Origin: WTJO01 sp965660165
GTDB lineage: Bacteria > Pseudomonadota > Alphaproteobacteria > Puniceispirillales > Puniceispirillaceae
Length of the DNA: 64,000 nt
Reading direction: 5' to 3'
Assembly: GCA_965660165.1 (NCBI GenBank)
Contig: CBFHYU010000004.1
Span: 1-64,000 of the forward strand
Shown piece by piece: positions 17,338 through 26,267 of the stretch; the stretch's first letter is position 1, and every line of letters starts with the position of its first letter. The notes under the pieces were generated by a model, which saw only the letters and a list, made by a program, of their open reading frames with translations, made no database searches and was not told the origin of the DNA. Position numbers and translations under genes: made by a program.

Positions 17338-19833
17338 TTACGCCTTCAGCAGATGATTGGACGGATCATAACTATCTGCATTATGTTCAGTCCCAGCAAT
17401 AATGTTTGCCGTGCGGTTTCTGCCTAGAACACACACATTATAGGGGGTACCAACCTCACCATCGGCATCTGCATCTAAAACAGCTAGCGCAAGTGATTTT
17501 CCAGTACGGTGTCCATAGCCTGCAGAAAGCACTAGCCCACAATTCTCATCGCCCTGCCTAACAGAGGATAGGTAAATCGCATCGCCGAAGGGAACATTAT
17601 CATCAGGGTCATCTATGCTCAGGCTCACAAATTGGCGGCGCGGTTTATCTTTGAGCGCCAAAAGTGCGTCTCTGCCGATAAAATCAGCTTTTGAGAAATG
17701 TACCCAACGTGCTAGCCCTGCATCAAACATTGAGTAATCTGAGGTCAGATCGCCTTTCCAAGACCGATAGCCCTTTTCTAGCCGCATAGAATCAAGCGCC
17801 TGCATACCAAATGGTTTCAGATTTACCTGATTACCAGCAGATAATAAGGTATCAAACACAGTGCGGCTATGTTGATAGGGGATATGAAGCTCCCAGCCAA
17901 GCTCGCCTGTAAATGACACCCGAATAGCATCAATTATACATCCTGAAATTTCAATTTTTTGGTGGGTGAGCCAGCCAAAATTGTCTGAACTGAAATCAGT
18001 ATCACAGATAGATGTTAATAATTGCCGTGATTTAGGTCCTGTTATAAGTAATGTTGAATAGGCGCGTGTTTGGTCTGTAATTGTGACACTGCCATCATCA
18101 GGCAAATGCGCATTTAGAACATCTCTGTCATGCCAATATGCCCCTGCACCAGCGATAAGCCAGAAATGGTTTTCATCAAAACGGGTGATTGAGAGTTCTG
18201 ATAAGATTTTGCCCTTCTCAGACGCAAAATAGGCTAGTCCTGTCCTGCCAATCGCAGGCAGCTTGTTGGTCATTAGCCTATCAAGAAAGGCTGCCGCGCC
18301 ATTGCCTGAAACGTCATATCGTGAGAAGCCTGGCAAATCCAGCATCCCGACATGCTCGCGCACATGGGCACATTCAGCCCCCACAATATCAAAGAAAGGT
18401 GGTCTGTCATAATTTGATATTTGCTCTGATGACGGGGTCGGAGGATAGTAGTCAGCGCGTTCCCAGCCGCCATAGCTTGCCATTGCTGCGCCATGTTCAA
18501 CATGCCAGTCATGCAATGCGCCTATTTTTGCATCTCTGCCAGCAGGCCACTGCATATGTGGGTAGTGAATGGCATATTCATGAGAATAGACTTCTATTGC
18601 TTTGGCGTGGGTATAGACAGAATCGACGTGATCTGTAAATCGCCTTGGGTCAACTGCCCAGCTATCAGTCTCAGTCTCGCCTTCCAAAATCCATTCAGAC
18701 ATTAGCTTGCCTGCACCACCTGCTTGAATAATGCCAAAGGTAAATACACATGCCTCAAACGCATTTTTCACGCCTGGCATAGGGCCTATCAATGGCAAGC
18801 CATCTGGCGTGTAAGGAATAGGTCCATTGACAACACGGGTAATGCCTGCTGTGCCTAGCAGGGGAACACGTGCGCATGCATCTTCAATATACCATTCTAG
18901 ACGTTCCAAATCATCAGGATAAAGCTGGAACGAAAAATCTTCAGGCATAGGATCATCTGCGCTCACCCAATGGGCTTTGCAGTTTTTTTCGTAAGGGCCA
19001 AGCAACAGACCGTCTTTTTCCTGCCGCAAATAATATGAGCTGTCAGGATCACGCAAAAGCGGCAATTTTTTATCCAGCTGTGTCAGCTCATCAATAGATT
19101 CAGTGATCAGATATTGGTGAGCTAGCGAGATGCATGGCACATCACGGCCAAACATTTTTCCAAGCTCTGCGGCGCGATAGCCTGCGGCATTAACAACATA
19201 TTGGCATCTAATATCGCCTTTTGGGGTTTTCAGACACCATTCATCTTTTGCATCATCACGAACCACATCAGTAACAGGGCAGAACCGAATAATTTTTGCG
19301 CCTAGAGCGCGCGCTCCTGCAGCAAAAGCCTGAGATAATTGGGCAGGGTCAATATCCCCATCAGTGCTATCCCATAGCCCGCCCTCTAGCTCATGGGTTT
19401 CAAGAAAGGGATATGCCTGTTTCATATCCTGATGTGACATCATTTCCAACGAAAACCCCATCTGTTTTGCCATTGAGCGAACATGCTCAAACTCTTCCAT
19501 CCGTTGGCGGGAATGGGCTAGCCTAACAGAGCCAGTAACATGATAATTCATCGGATAATTGGTTAGATCGCCAAGCTTGCGATATAGCTCGGTGGAATAA
19601 TGTTGCATCTTCATTACTGTCCATGAGCCTACAAAATTCGGACAATTCCCAGCAGCATGCCATGTTGAGCCAGAGGTAAGTTCATTCTTTTCAAGCAATA
19701 CCACATCTGTCATGCCGTCTTTGGCCAGATGCCATGCAATAGAACAGCCAACAGACCCACCGCCAATAATCACGGTTTGGGCATAGCGCGGAATTGCCTC
19801 GGAATGCGTTTGGTTTGTATTAGATTGCGTCAT
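17338..19833 (-). CDS. Dimethylglycine/sarcosine dehydrogenase-like FAD-GcvT fusion (first of pair)
   Basis: This 831-residue paralogue of the downstream gene has the same order of DAO, FAO and GcvT domains: VIIGGGSVGCSIAWHLAKDGM for FAD, LTSGSTWHAAGNCPNF with the flavinylated-type histidine, and GELGWELHIP plus FGMQALDSMRLEKGYR in the GcvT part. After residue 1 there is a Q/T/N-rich 15-residue tail before the FAD fold but no signal peptide. The SWTVMKMQHYS region differs clearly from the second copy, consistent with a different substrate step (for example dimethylglycine versus sarcosine). The pair is divergent from hom across 240 bases in which nothing else was recognised. Confidence 0.83.
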   Translation of the reverse strand: MTQSNTNQTHSEAIPRYAQTVIIGGGSVGCSIAWHLAKDGMTDVVLLEKNELTSGSTWHAAGNCPNFVGSWTVMKMQHYSTELYRKLGDLTNYPMNYHVTGSVRLAHSRQRMEEFEHVRSMAKQMGFSLEMMSHQDMKQAYPFLETHELEGGLWDSTDGDIDPAQLSQAFAAGARALGAKIIRFCPVTDVVRDDAKDEWCLKTPKGDIRCQYVVNAAGYRAAELGKMFGRDVPCISLAHQYLITESIDELTQLDKKLPLLRDPDSSYYLRQEKDGLLLGPYEKNCKAHWVSADDPMPEDFSFQLYPDDLERLEWYIEDACARVPLLGTAGITRVVNGPIPYTPDGLPLIGPMPGVKNAFEACVFTFGIIQAGGAGKLMSEWILEGETETDSWAVDPRRFTDHVDSVYTHAKAIEVYSHEYAIHYPHMQWPAGRDAKIGALHDWHVEHGAAMASYGGWERADYYPPTPSSEQISNYDRPPFFDIVGAECAHVREHVGMLDLPGFSRYDVSGNGAAAFLDRLMTNKLPAIGRTGLAYFASEKGKILSELSITRFDENHFWLIAGAGAYWHDRDVLNAHLPDDGSVTITDQTRAYSTLLITGPKSRQLLTSICDTDFSSDNFGWLTHQKIEISGCIIDAIRVSFTGELGWELHIPYQHSRTVFDTLLSAGNQVNLKPFGMQALDSMRLEKGYRSWKGDLTSDYSMFDAGLARWVHFSKADFIGRDALLALKDKPRRQFVSLSIDDPDDNVPFGDAIYLSSVRQGDENCGLVLSAGYGHRTGKSLALAVLDADADGEVGTPYNVCVLGRNRTANIIAGTEHNADSYDPSNHLLKA

Positions 19834-20073
19834 TTCCTGTATTTCCTTGCTATGATGCGAATATGTTTTTTGATTAGCTATAGTCCTGTCTATCAGATAG
19901 CATTTATTGAAACATCAAGTTTGGATATAGAAGTTTTTTGAAACCGTCATATTTTTCGCAGATTAGAAACTTATTTACTTGGTTTTGGCATGATATGGTC
20001 TGTAACGCTTGCAATAAACAGGGTAAGTGACTAATCATGCCAAGAGGTTTTTTCCAAAAATGCAGAGGCATAA

Positions 20074-21357
20074 ATGGTTCAGATGAATATCGGAATTGCA
20101 GGGTTAGGTGTTGTGGGGGCAAAAACAGCCCAGCTATTATTATCTCCGCTTCATCGCCCGCATGCGGCAGAGTTAACGCTCAAAGCGGTATCAGCAAGAG
20201 ATAACAATATTGATAGAGGATTTTCGCTAGATGGCATTGAGTGGCATCATAATGCGCTTGAGCTTGCCAGCCGTGATGATATTGATATTATTGTTGAATT
20301 GATCGGTGGGGCAGATGGCATAGCATATGATCTGGTAAGTGCTGCATTGAATTCAGGCAAGCATGTTGTTACTGCCAATAAGGCGCTTATTGCCCATCAT
20401 GGCTTTGAGCTTGCCAGACTTGCTGAGACACATAATGTAAGTCTGTTATTTGAAGCAGGGGTGGCTGGCGGTATTCCTGCGCTGAAAATTATCAGGGAAG
20501 GGCTAGCCGCAAACAGATTTTCACGGATTACCGGTATTCTAAACGGAACTAGCAATTTTATTCTGTCAGAAATGACAGCTACAGGCAGAACCTTTGACGA
20601 TGTTCTGGCAGAAGCTCAGGCAAAAGGCTTTGCAGAGGCTGATCCTAGCTTTGATATTGATGGTATTGATGCAGCGCATAAGCTTGCTATTTTGGCCGCG
20701 CTTGGCTTTGGCGAGAAAATCAGCTTTGACTCAGTTCAATGCAAAGGGATCAGGGCGATAGATAAGGCGGATATCAGTTTTGCAGGTGAATTTGACTATA
20801 TCATAAAATTACTAGGGATTGCCGAGCGTGATGGGGTACGGTCTGTCCAGCCATGTCTGATAGCCAATAGCCAGTCCATTGCACATATTAACGGGGCAAT
20901 GAATGCTGTCTGCGTAGAAGCAGAGCCTGTAAATATCATCAATTGTTCAGGGCCAGGCGCAGGGGCAGGGCCAACCGCCTCTGCTGTGTTATCTGATATA
21001 AATGATATAGCACATGGTCGAAATGCGCCTGCTTTTGGTATGCCAACAAATATGCTGGCAGATGCCCCTAAATTTGTAGCCTCAGAGCAACAATCCAAAT
21101 TCTATATCAGAATGATGGTGTCTGATAAAGCAGGGGTATTATCTGATATTACTGCGATTTTGCGTGATTTGGGTATTTCAGTTCAGTCAATGGTGCAACG
21201 GGGGCAATCTAAAGCTGATGCTGTGATGCTGGTTATGACCACCCATCTGACATCTGTTGATGCGATTGAAAAGATGCAGGCCAAGCTGGCAACAGCAGAT
21301 TTTGTCACTGGTGAGATAATGGTGTTATGTATTATTGATGCAAATGAGTTGACATAA
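20074..21357 (+). CDS. hom: Homoserine dehydrogenase
   Basis: The 427-residue enzyme reduces aspartate semialdehyde to homoserine for threonine and methionine synthesis. An N-terminal Rossmann motif (GIAGLGVVGAKTAQLL), the catalytic-domain hallmark ILNGTSNFILSEM and AEADPSFDIDGIDAAHKLAIL, and a C-terminal ACT domain (RMMVSDKAGVLSDITAILRDLGISVQSM) are all present at the usual spacing. The start ATG follows an AGAGG site; an in-frame ATG at 20083 is also possible. recJ begins one base after the stop, so the two are co-transcribed, as in many alphaproteobacteria. Confidence 0.94.
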   Translation: MVQMNIGIAGLGVVGAKTAQLLLSPLHRPHAAELTLKAVSARDNNIDRGFSLDGIEWHHNALELASRDDIDIIVELIGGADGIAYDLVSAALNSGKHVVTANKALIAHHGFELARLAETHNVSLLFEAGVAGGIPALKIIREGLAANRFSRITGILNGTSNFILSEMTATGRTFDDVLAEAQAKGFAEADPSFDIDGIDAAHKLAILAALGFGEKISFDSVQCKGIRAIDKADISFAGEFDYIIKLLGIAERDGVRSVQPCLIANSQSIAHINGAMNAVCVEAEPVNIINCSGPGAGAGPTASAVLSDINDIAHGRNAPAFGMPTNMLADAPKFVASEQQSKFYIRMMVSDKAGVLSDITAILRDLGISVQSMVQRGQSKADAVMLVMTTHLTSVDAIEKMQAKLATADFVTGEIMVLCIIDANELT

Positions 21358-21358
21358 A

Positions 21359-23167
21359 ATGGCTGAGGCGGTTGTCGAGCAGTCTTTATCTTCTGCACGC
21401 TGGGTTGTGCAGGATAGTCTGCTCACGCCAGAAGAAACAGAACGGATTGCCACTGGCATCTCGCAATATTCGGCCATACCGCTAAGCCTGTCTCGGTTTC
21501 TTGCACGGCATGGCATTACCTCTCAAACACTAGATAGTTTTCTTGAACCGCGCTTACGCGATGTGTTGCCTGATCCCTTTGTCCTTAAAGATGCTGAAAC
21601 AGCCATTCAGCTTATTTGTGATCATATTCAGGCTGGTGAGCCAGTAGGGCTGTTTGGCGATTATGATGTTGATGGTGCATGTTCTGCAGCCTTGTTTAGC
21701 CTTATTCTTGGACAGTATGGCTGTCCCGTCTATTGCCATATTCCAGACAGGTTTTCAGAAGGGTATGGACCAAATCAACCTGCGATAACCAACTTGTCTG
21801 AACAGGGCGCTAGCCTGATTATCACGGTTGATTGCGGCATCACTGCCCACGCCCCCTTGCAGGCTGCATCAGATGCAGGACTTCCTGTAATTGTGGTTGA
21901 CCATCATAAGGCAGGAGCAACCCTACCTAAGGCAAAAGCTGTTGTAAATCCAAACAGGCTGGATGATGATAGCGGGCTGGGCTATCTATGTGCAGCAGGG
22001 GTGAGCTTTCTGCTACTTGCTGGAGTGGTTCGCGAATGCCGCAATAGAGGTTTAGTATCAACATCAGGAACGCAAGTTAATATACTGAATTATCTTGATT
22101 TAGTGGCGTTAGCAACAATTTGTGATGTGATGCCGTTGCGTCTCGTTAATCGCGCCTTTGTACGGCAAGGGCTTAAGGTGATGGCTCAGCGCAGAAATAT
22201 CGGCATTAAAACATTGATGGATGTAGCGCGGGTAGATCACATGCCGTCTGTCTATACGCTTGGCTTTATGCTTGGGCCACGTATCAATGCAGGTGGACGT
22301 TTGGGGCATTCTTCTATTGGCGTGCAATTATTATGTGCGGCTGATGCTGATATTGCGGCTACGCTTGCATGGCGGCTAGATGAGTTGAATAGCGAGCGCA
22401 AAGCAATTGAAGCTGATATTCGCCAACGTGCCGAAGAACAGGCTTATGCGCAAATAGCCGCAAACCCTAACAGAGCAGTGTTGATGCTATCAGGTGAGGG
22501 CTGGAATGAAGGCGTGATCGGCATTGTTGCAGGGCGCCTAAAAGACAAATTCAATAAAATCTGTGTTGTTGTTAGTTTTGATGATGCGGGCATTGGCAAG
22601 GGCTCTGGCAGGTCTATTTCAGGGTTTTCGCTAGGTAATGCTGTGCTTGCTGGCTGTCAGAATGCGTTACTTATTTCAGGCGGCGGGCATGATATGGCCG
22701 CAGGGTTAAGTGTTGAAAAAACTAAACTTGATGCATTTGCAACATTTCTGGAACAACTTTCAAGTAAACAGTTCAAAGAACAGGGTGTACCAAATAAGGA
22801 ATATAGTATCGAGGCGGATATCACTATTGGGGGATGCAATATAGGGCTTGTGGGCTGGCTTGATAGGATTGGGCCATTCGGGGTCAGCTTTGCAGAGCCA
22901 CGTTTCCGAATTACCCATTGCAGATTAAAAAATCTACGCTGGATAGGGGCTGAAAAACAGCATCTATCTGTTAGTCTTGATGATAGCACTGCACCAGCCA
23001 TGCGAGCCGTAATGTTTAATTGTGCTGATAGTGAAGTGGGACGCGCAATTAAGCAAAGCGCAGATGGCACATTTCAAATTCTTGGCAGAGTACAAAGAGA
23101 TAGTTATCGCGGCGGGGATGCGGTTCAGTTCATGATTGAAGATATTGCCCTTCAGCAAGCCATTTAA
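21359..23167 (+). CDS. recJ: Single-stranded-DNA-specific exonuclease RecJ
   Basis: This 602-residue DHH-family 5'-3' exonuclease acts in recombination and mismatch repair. Seen are the metal-binding motifs GDYDVDGACSAAL, ITVDCGITAH and VVDHHKAGATLPKA, then LGPRINAGGRLGHSS of the DHH domain, and the DHHA1 region GEGWNEGVIGIVAGRL...SGRSISGFSLG...SGGGHDMAAG. The C-terminal OB fold is complete and the length fits the family. It immediately follows hom; tRNA-Glu lies about 100 bases downstream. Confidence 0.94.
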   Translation: MAEAVVEQSLSSARWVVQDSLLTPEETERIATGISQYSAIPLSLSRFLARHGITSQTLDSFLEPRLRDVLPDPFVLKDAETAIQLICDHIQAGEPVGLFGDYDVDGACSAALFSLILGQYGCPVYCHIPDRFSEGYGPNQPAITNLSEQGASLIITVDCGITAHAPLQAASDAGLPVIVVDHHKAGATLPKAKAVVNPNRLDDDSGLGYLCAAGVSFLLLAGVVRECRNRGLVSTSGTQVNILNYLDLVALATICDVMPLRLVNRAFVRQGLKVMAQRRNIGIKTLMDVARVDHMPSVYTLGFMLGPRINAGGRLGHSSIGVQLLCAADADIAATLAWRLDELNSERKAIEADIRQRAEEQAYAQIAANPNRAVLMLSGEGWNEGVIGIVAGRLKDKFNKICVVVSFDDAGIGKGSGRSISGFSLGNAVLAGCQNALLISGGGHDMAAGLSVEKTKLDAFATFLEQLSSKQFKEQGVPNKEYSIEADITIGGCNIGLVGWLDRIGPFGVSFAEPRFRITHCRLKNLRWIGAEKQHLSVSLDDSTAPAMRAVMFNCADSEVGRAIKQSADGTFQILGRVQRDSYRGGDAVQFMIEDIALQQAI

Positions 23168-23265
23168 GATGGCCAGAGTGATAAAACCCTAAAAAAATGA
23201 TGAAATATGGTTTTCATTCTTGATTTACCTCAGTGATTTATGTATCACATGCGCATACCACTTGC

Positions 23266-23341
23266 GTCCCGTTCGTCTAGTGGTTTAGGACACCGCCCTT
23301 TCACGGCGGCAACACGGGTTCGAATCCCGTACGGGATGCCA
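23266..23341 (+). tRNA. tRNA-Glu (anticodon TTC)
   Basis: A full cloverleaf can be drawn: a 7-bp acceptor stem (GTCCCGT with ACGGGAT, first pair G-T), D arm with GGTTTAGGA, anticodon stem CCGCC/GGCGG with loop CTTTCAC giving anticodon TTC at 23300-23302, and a T arm with GGTTCGAATCC. The discriminator G is at 23338 and the CCA end is genomically encoded (23339-23341). It stands alone in the gap of about 350 bases between recJ and the solute-binding gene, where nothing else is recognised. Confidence 0.96.
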
Positions 23342-23518
23342 TTATTTGTTTTCATTACATCGCATTTTGAAATGGTTTTGGCCGCCAGTACTGCTCAGAT
23401 AGGGTAGGGGTGGCTGGATGTGCTATTTCAGGTTAGCCACGTGAATTTAGCTAGTCTCGGTTACGATTGTGCTATAATCTAGGGCTTGTATAATCGGTAT
23501 CATAGAGAAGTAGGTTTA

Positions 23519-24247
23519 ATGGATATTAACGATATTCGTTCTGTGCTTGCGCCAACTGGCAAGTTGCGTGCAGGTATCAATATGAGCAATTTTCTGCTTG
23601 TTTCAACAACAGATTCAGATGGCAAGCCAGATGGGCTATCGCCGTCACTTGCCCGTGCTTTGGGCAAGGCGCTTAATGTTGAGGTTGAACTGGTATTGTT
23701 TGAGGGGCCTGGACTTCTGGCTGATGCGGTTGATGATGATCAATGGGATATAGCAAATATTGCCTTTGAGCCTGAGCGTGGCGCACTTATTTCCTTCTCA
23801 CAACCCTATATTTTGATAGATGCGAATTTTCAGATACGGGCAGGTTCAAATTTGCGTGAAAACCATCAGATGAACAGCCCTGATGTTACTATTATCTTAT
23901 ATGACAGAAGCGCATATGATTTATGGCTTAAGGAAAACTATACCAACGCAACCTATTTGCGGGTTGGGTCTATCCAAGAATCACATGATAGGTTTTATGC
24001 TGGCGAAGGTGATGTACTTGCCTCTCTAAAGCCAAAGCTTATTTCTGACAATGCAGAGGGTTATCAGATTATTAAAACGCCATTTACAGCCATTAAGCAA
24101 TCGGTTGGGATACCTAAAAGCCGCCAACAGGCTCTGCCATTTGTAAATAGATTTGTTGAAGATATGCTGGTATCTGGTGAAATAAAGGCATTGCTTGATA
24201 AATTCGGTGTTGCTGATAGGCTGTCATTACCAACAGTATCTTCTTAA
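23519..24247 (+). CDS. Family-3 solute-binding domain protein without signal peptide
   Basis: The 242-residue product resembles the periplasmic amino-acid-binding fold: TGKLRAGINMSNFLLVS at the N-terminus, GLSPSLARALGKALNVEVELV, then WDIANIAFEPERGALISFSQPYI. It begins with MDINDIRSVLAPTGKLR, with no hydrophobic leader, so it should stay in the cytoplasm unless the start is wrong. An upstream in-frame TTG at 23486 adds only MYNRYHREVGL, which is no signal either. ATG 23519 has a good AGAGAAGTAGG site. It precedes tauA by 160 bases in the same direction but is not clearly in that operon. Ligand and role are unknown. Confidence 0.72.
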   Translation: MDINDIRSVLAPTGKLRAGINMSNFLLVSTTDSDGKPDGLSPSLARALGKALNVEVELVLFEGPGLLADAVDDDQWDIANIAFEPERGALISFSQPYILIDANFQIRAGSNLRENHQMNSPDVTIILYDRSAYDLWLKENYTNATYLRVGSIQESHDRFYAGEGDVLASLKPKLISDNAEGYQIIKTPFTAIKQSVGIPKSRQQALPFVNRFVEDMLVSGEIKALLDKFGVADRLSLPTVSS

Positions 24248-24407
24248 TATTTGCATTTTTTTGCATTATTTACCGAATTTTTCAGAAATTTTGTTAGATT
24301 GCTTGCAAGCCGTCATTATTTCTGTAACATTTCTGGCAGTGAGGGTTCAGTAGCTGGGTAATATCAAATGCTGTATCTTTGGCATCCAGAATAGTGAGGA
24401 GATTACT

Positions 24408-25388
24408 ATGAAAAAAATGATTAAAGGTGCTGTAGCCGCTGCGGTTGGTCTGCAGTGCGTTGCTATGGCTTCAGCAGTTCAGGCAGCTGACAGTGTTAAC
24501 GTGGCATTCTTTCTTGAATGGGCAACCCCAAACCAAATAGCTAAGGTAGAAAAAGCCTATGATGAAGCTATGGGCGTTGATGTAAATTGGACAGATTTTT
24601 CAACAGGCGTTGCCATGACAGAAGCGATGCTGGCAGGCGATATTGATATTGCATATTCTCAGGGTCTAGCGCCATTTGTAACAGCTATTCAGCAAGGCGC
24701 ACCGCTTAAGATGGTGGGTATCGCAGTTGTATATGAAGCAAATGACTGTTTCGTGAAAAGTGATTTAGGCATTAGCTCAGCAAATGCATCTGAACTTGAA
24801 GGCAAAACTGTTGCTGTTCCTTTGAACACAATGGCTGACTTCTCATTCCGCAAGCAGATGGCTGCGCTTAATGTTGATATCTCAACCATGACAATTGTTG
24901 ACCAGGCGCCACCTGATGGCGCGGTATCACTTGCTGATGGGTCTGTTGACATGGCATGTATCTTTGGTGGTGCGTCTGCAAAGGCAGCTGGTGAAGTAGG
25001 TACACCTATCATGTCATCTCAGGAAAAGTCTGATGCTGGTATCGGCTCTTTTGACGTTGTGTCTGTGACAGAAAAATTTGCTACAGAAAATCCTGACCTA
25101 GTGCGTTCTTTCCTTGAAGTTACCGAAGAAGCGAATGCTGCGTGGGAAGCAACACCTGAACAAATCCGCACAGTTGCATCTGATGCAGGTATGGATTTCA
25201 CAACAACACAAGACCAAATGTCAGGCTTTGTGTTCCCGTCAGTTGAAGAACAGCTTTCAAAGTTCTTTGGTAATAACGGAGAAGCCGCAGCGGCTGCTGA
25301 ATCTTTAGGTGCGGTATTTGTGAAGACAAATATTTCAAACTATAAAGGGTCTGTAAGCAAAGCTATTGACGGCTCGTTCTTGCAATAG
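24408..25388 (+). CDS. tauA: Taurine ABC transporter substrate-binding protein
   Basis: The 326-residue protein has a clear Sec signal peptide (MKKMIKGAVAAAVGLQ..., cleavage near VQA-AD) and the TauA/SsuA fold. VNVAFFLEWATPNQIAKVEKAY, then GDIDIAYSQGLAPFVTAIQQGAPLKMVGIAVVYEANDCFV and GKTVAVPLNTMADFSFRKQM, match the marine alphaproteobacterial TauA type. It would bind taurine or a similar sulfonate in the periplasm. A GTGAGGAG ribosome site precedes the ATG. A terminator-like hairpin follows the stop by 22 bases and separates it from tauB, so tauA is probably made in excess. Confidence 0.85.
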   Translation: MKKMIKGAVAAAVGLQCVAMASAVQAADSVNVAFFLEWATPNQIAKVEKAYDEAMGVDVNWTDFSTGVAMTEAMLAGDIDIAYSQGLAPFVTAIQQGAPLKMVGIAVVYEANDCFVKSDLGISSANASELEGKTVAVPLNTMADFSFRKQMAALNVDISTMTIVDQAPPDGAVSLADGSVDMACIFGGASAKAAGEVGTPIMSSQEKSDAGIGSFDVVSVTEKFATENPDLVRSFLEVTEEANAAWEATPEQIRTVASDAGMDFTTTQDQMSGFVFPSVEEQLSKFFGNNGEAAAAAESLGAVFVKTNISNYKGSVSKAIDGSFLQ

Positions 25389-25410
25389 TCTTGAATAACA
25401 AAATACATGA

Positions 25411-25440
25411 ACAAGGCCCTTTTGGGCCTTGTTTTTTCTT
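25411..25440 (+). terminator. Terminator/attenuator between tauA and tauB
   Basis: ACAAGGCCC (25411-25419) and GGGCCTTGT (25424-25432) form a 9-bp perfect stem with a TTTT loop, followed by TTTTTCTT. This is a textbook rho-independent terminator placed inside an operon just after the binding-protein gene. Partial read-through would give much more TauA than TauBC, the usual stoichiometry of ABC importers. Confidence 0.85.
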
Positions 25441-25469
25441 ATTTTTATAATAATGATGTTTGTGGTGTC

Positions 25470-26267
25470 ATGGCTGAATTAACCTGCAAAAATCTATCTA
25501 TGAGCTTTAACAACCCGCAAACAGGGGCTGTGGTAGAAGCGCTGAAAGATATAAATTTTACCTTAAAACAAGGTGAATTATTATCTGTTTTGGGGCCATC
25601 TGGGTGTGGTAAAACAACATTACTTAATATGATAGCAGGGTTTTTGAAGCCAACAGGCGGACAGCTTGATTTAGGCGGCAATATTATTGATAGTCCAGGG
25701 CCTGAGCGAGGGATGGTATTCCAGCAAGGTGCGCTATTTGAATGGCTTTCAGTCGCTGATAATGTCAATTTTGGGTTGCGGATGCAAAAGCATGATGTTG
25801 AGCGTACGCAAGCCGAGGTTGATAAATGGTTAAATATTGTGGGGCTAAACGGTTTTGCTGAAACGCCTACCTATCAGCTTTCAGGTGGTATGCAACAGCG
25901 TGTTGCGCTTGCTAGATGCCTTGTGAATAATCCTGATCTAATTTTGATGGACGAGCCGCTTGGCGCGCTTGATGCGCTTACACGCGAGAAAATGCAGTCA
26001 CTTATCCTAGAATTATGGAAAGAAACTGGCAAAACCATCATCATCATCACCCATTCTGTTGAAGAGGCGTTGTTGCTAGGCGAGCGGCTGTTTGTAATGG
26101 CGCCACGTCCTGGAAGAATACATCGGGAATATGAGCTTCCTTTCGCTGAGCAGGGGTTAACAAGAAGTTTAAGAGATATTAAACAACAACAAGATTTTGG
26201 CACGATCAGAGAAGAAATTCTAAGCATGATCTGGGATATGGAAGAGGAGATCATGGGCAATGGTTAA
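25470..26267 (+). CDS. tauB: Taurine ABC transporter ATP-binding protein
   Basis: This 265-residue ABC ATPase has Walker A GPSGCGKTT at residues 42-50, the Q-loop region MVFQQGALFEW, signature LSGGMQQRV at 137-145, Walker B LILMDEP at 157-163 and the H-loop in IITHSVEEALLLG. The sequence is of the TauB/SsuB/NitD nitrate-sulfonate type. I start it at ATG 25470; an upstream ATG at 25407 would put the terminator hairpin inside the protein and is rejected. It overlaps tauC by 8 bases. Confidence 0.88.
   Translation: MAELTCKNLSMSFNNPQTGAVVEALKDINFTLKQGELLSVLGPSGCGKTTLLNMIAGFLKPTGGQLDLGGNIIDSPGPERGMVFQQGALFEWLSVADNVNFGLRMQKHDVERTQAEVDKWLNIVGLNGFAETPTYQLSGGMQQRVALARCLVNNPDLILMDEPLGALDALTREKMQSLILELWKETGKTIIIITHSVEEALLLGERLFVMAPRPGRIHREYELPFAEQGLTRSLRDIKQQQDFGTIREEILSMIWDMEEEIMGNG

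Noticed and set aside
25407..25469. Upstream start for tauB
   Set aside because: It would translate through the terminator hairpin and lacks a ribosome site; ATG 25470 matches the family start.
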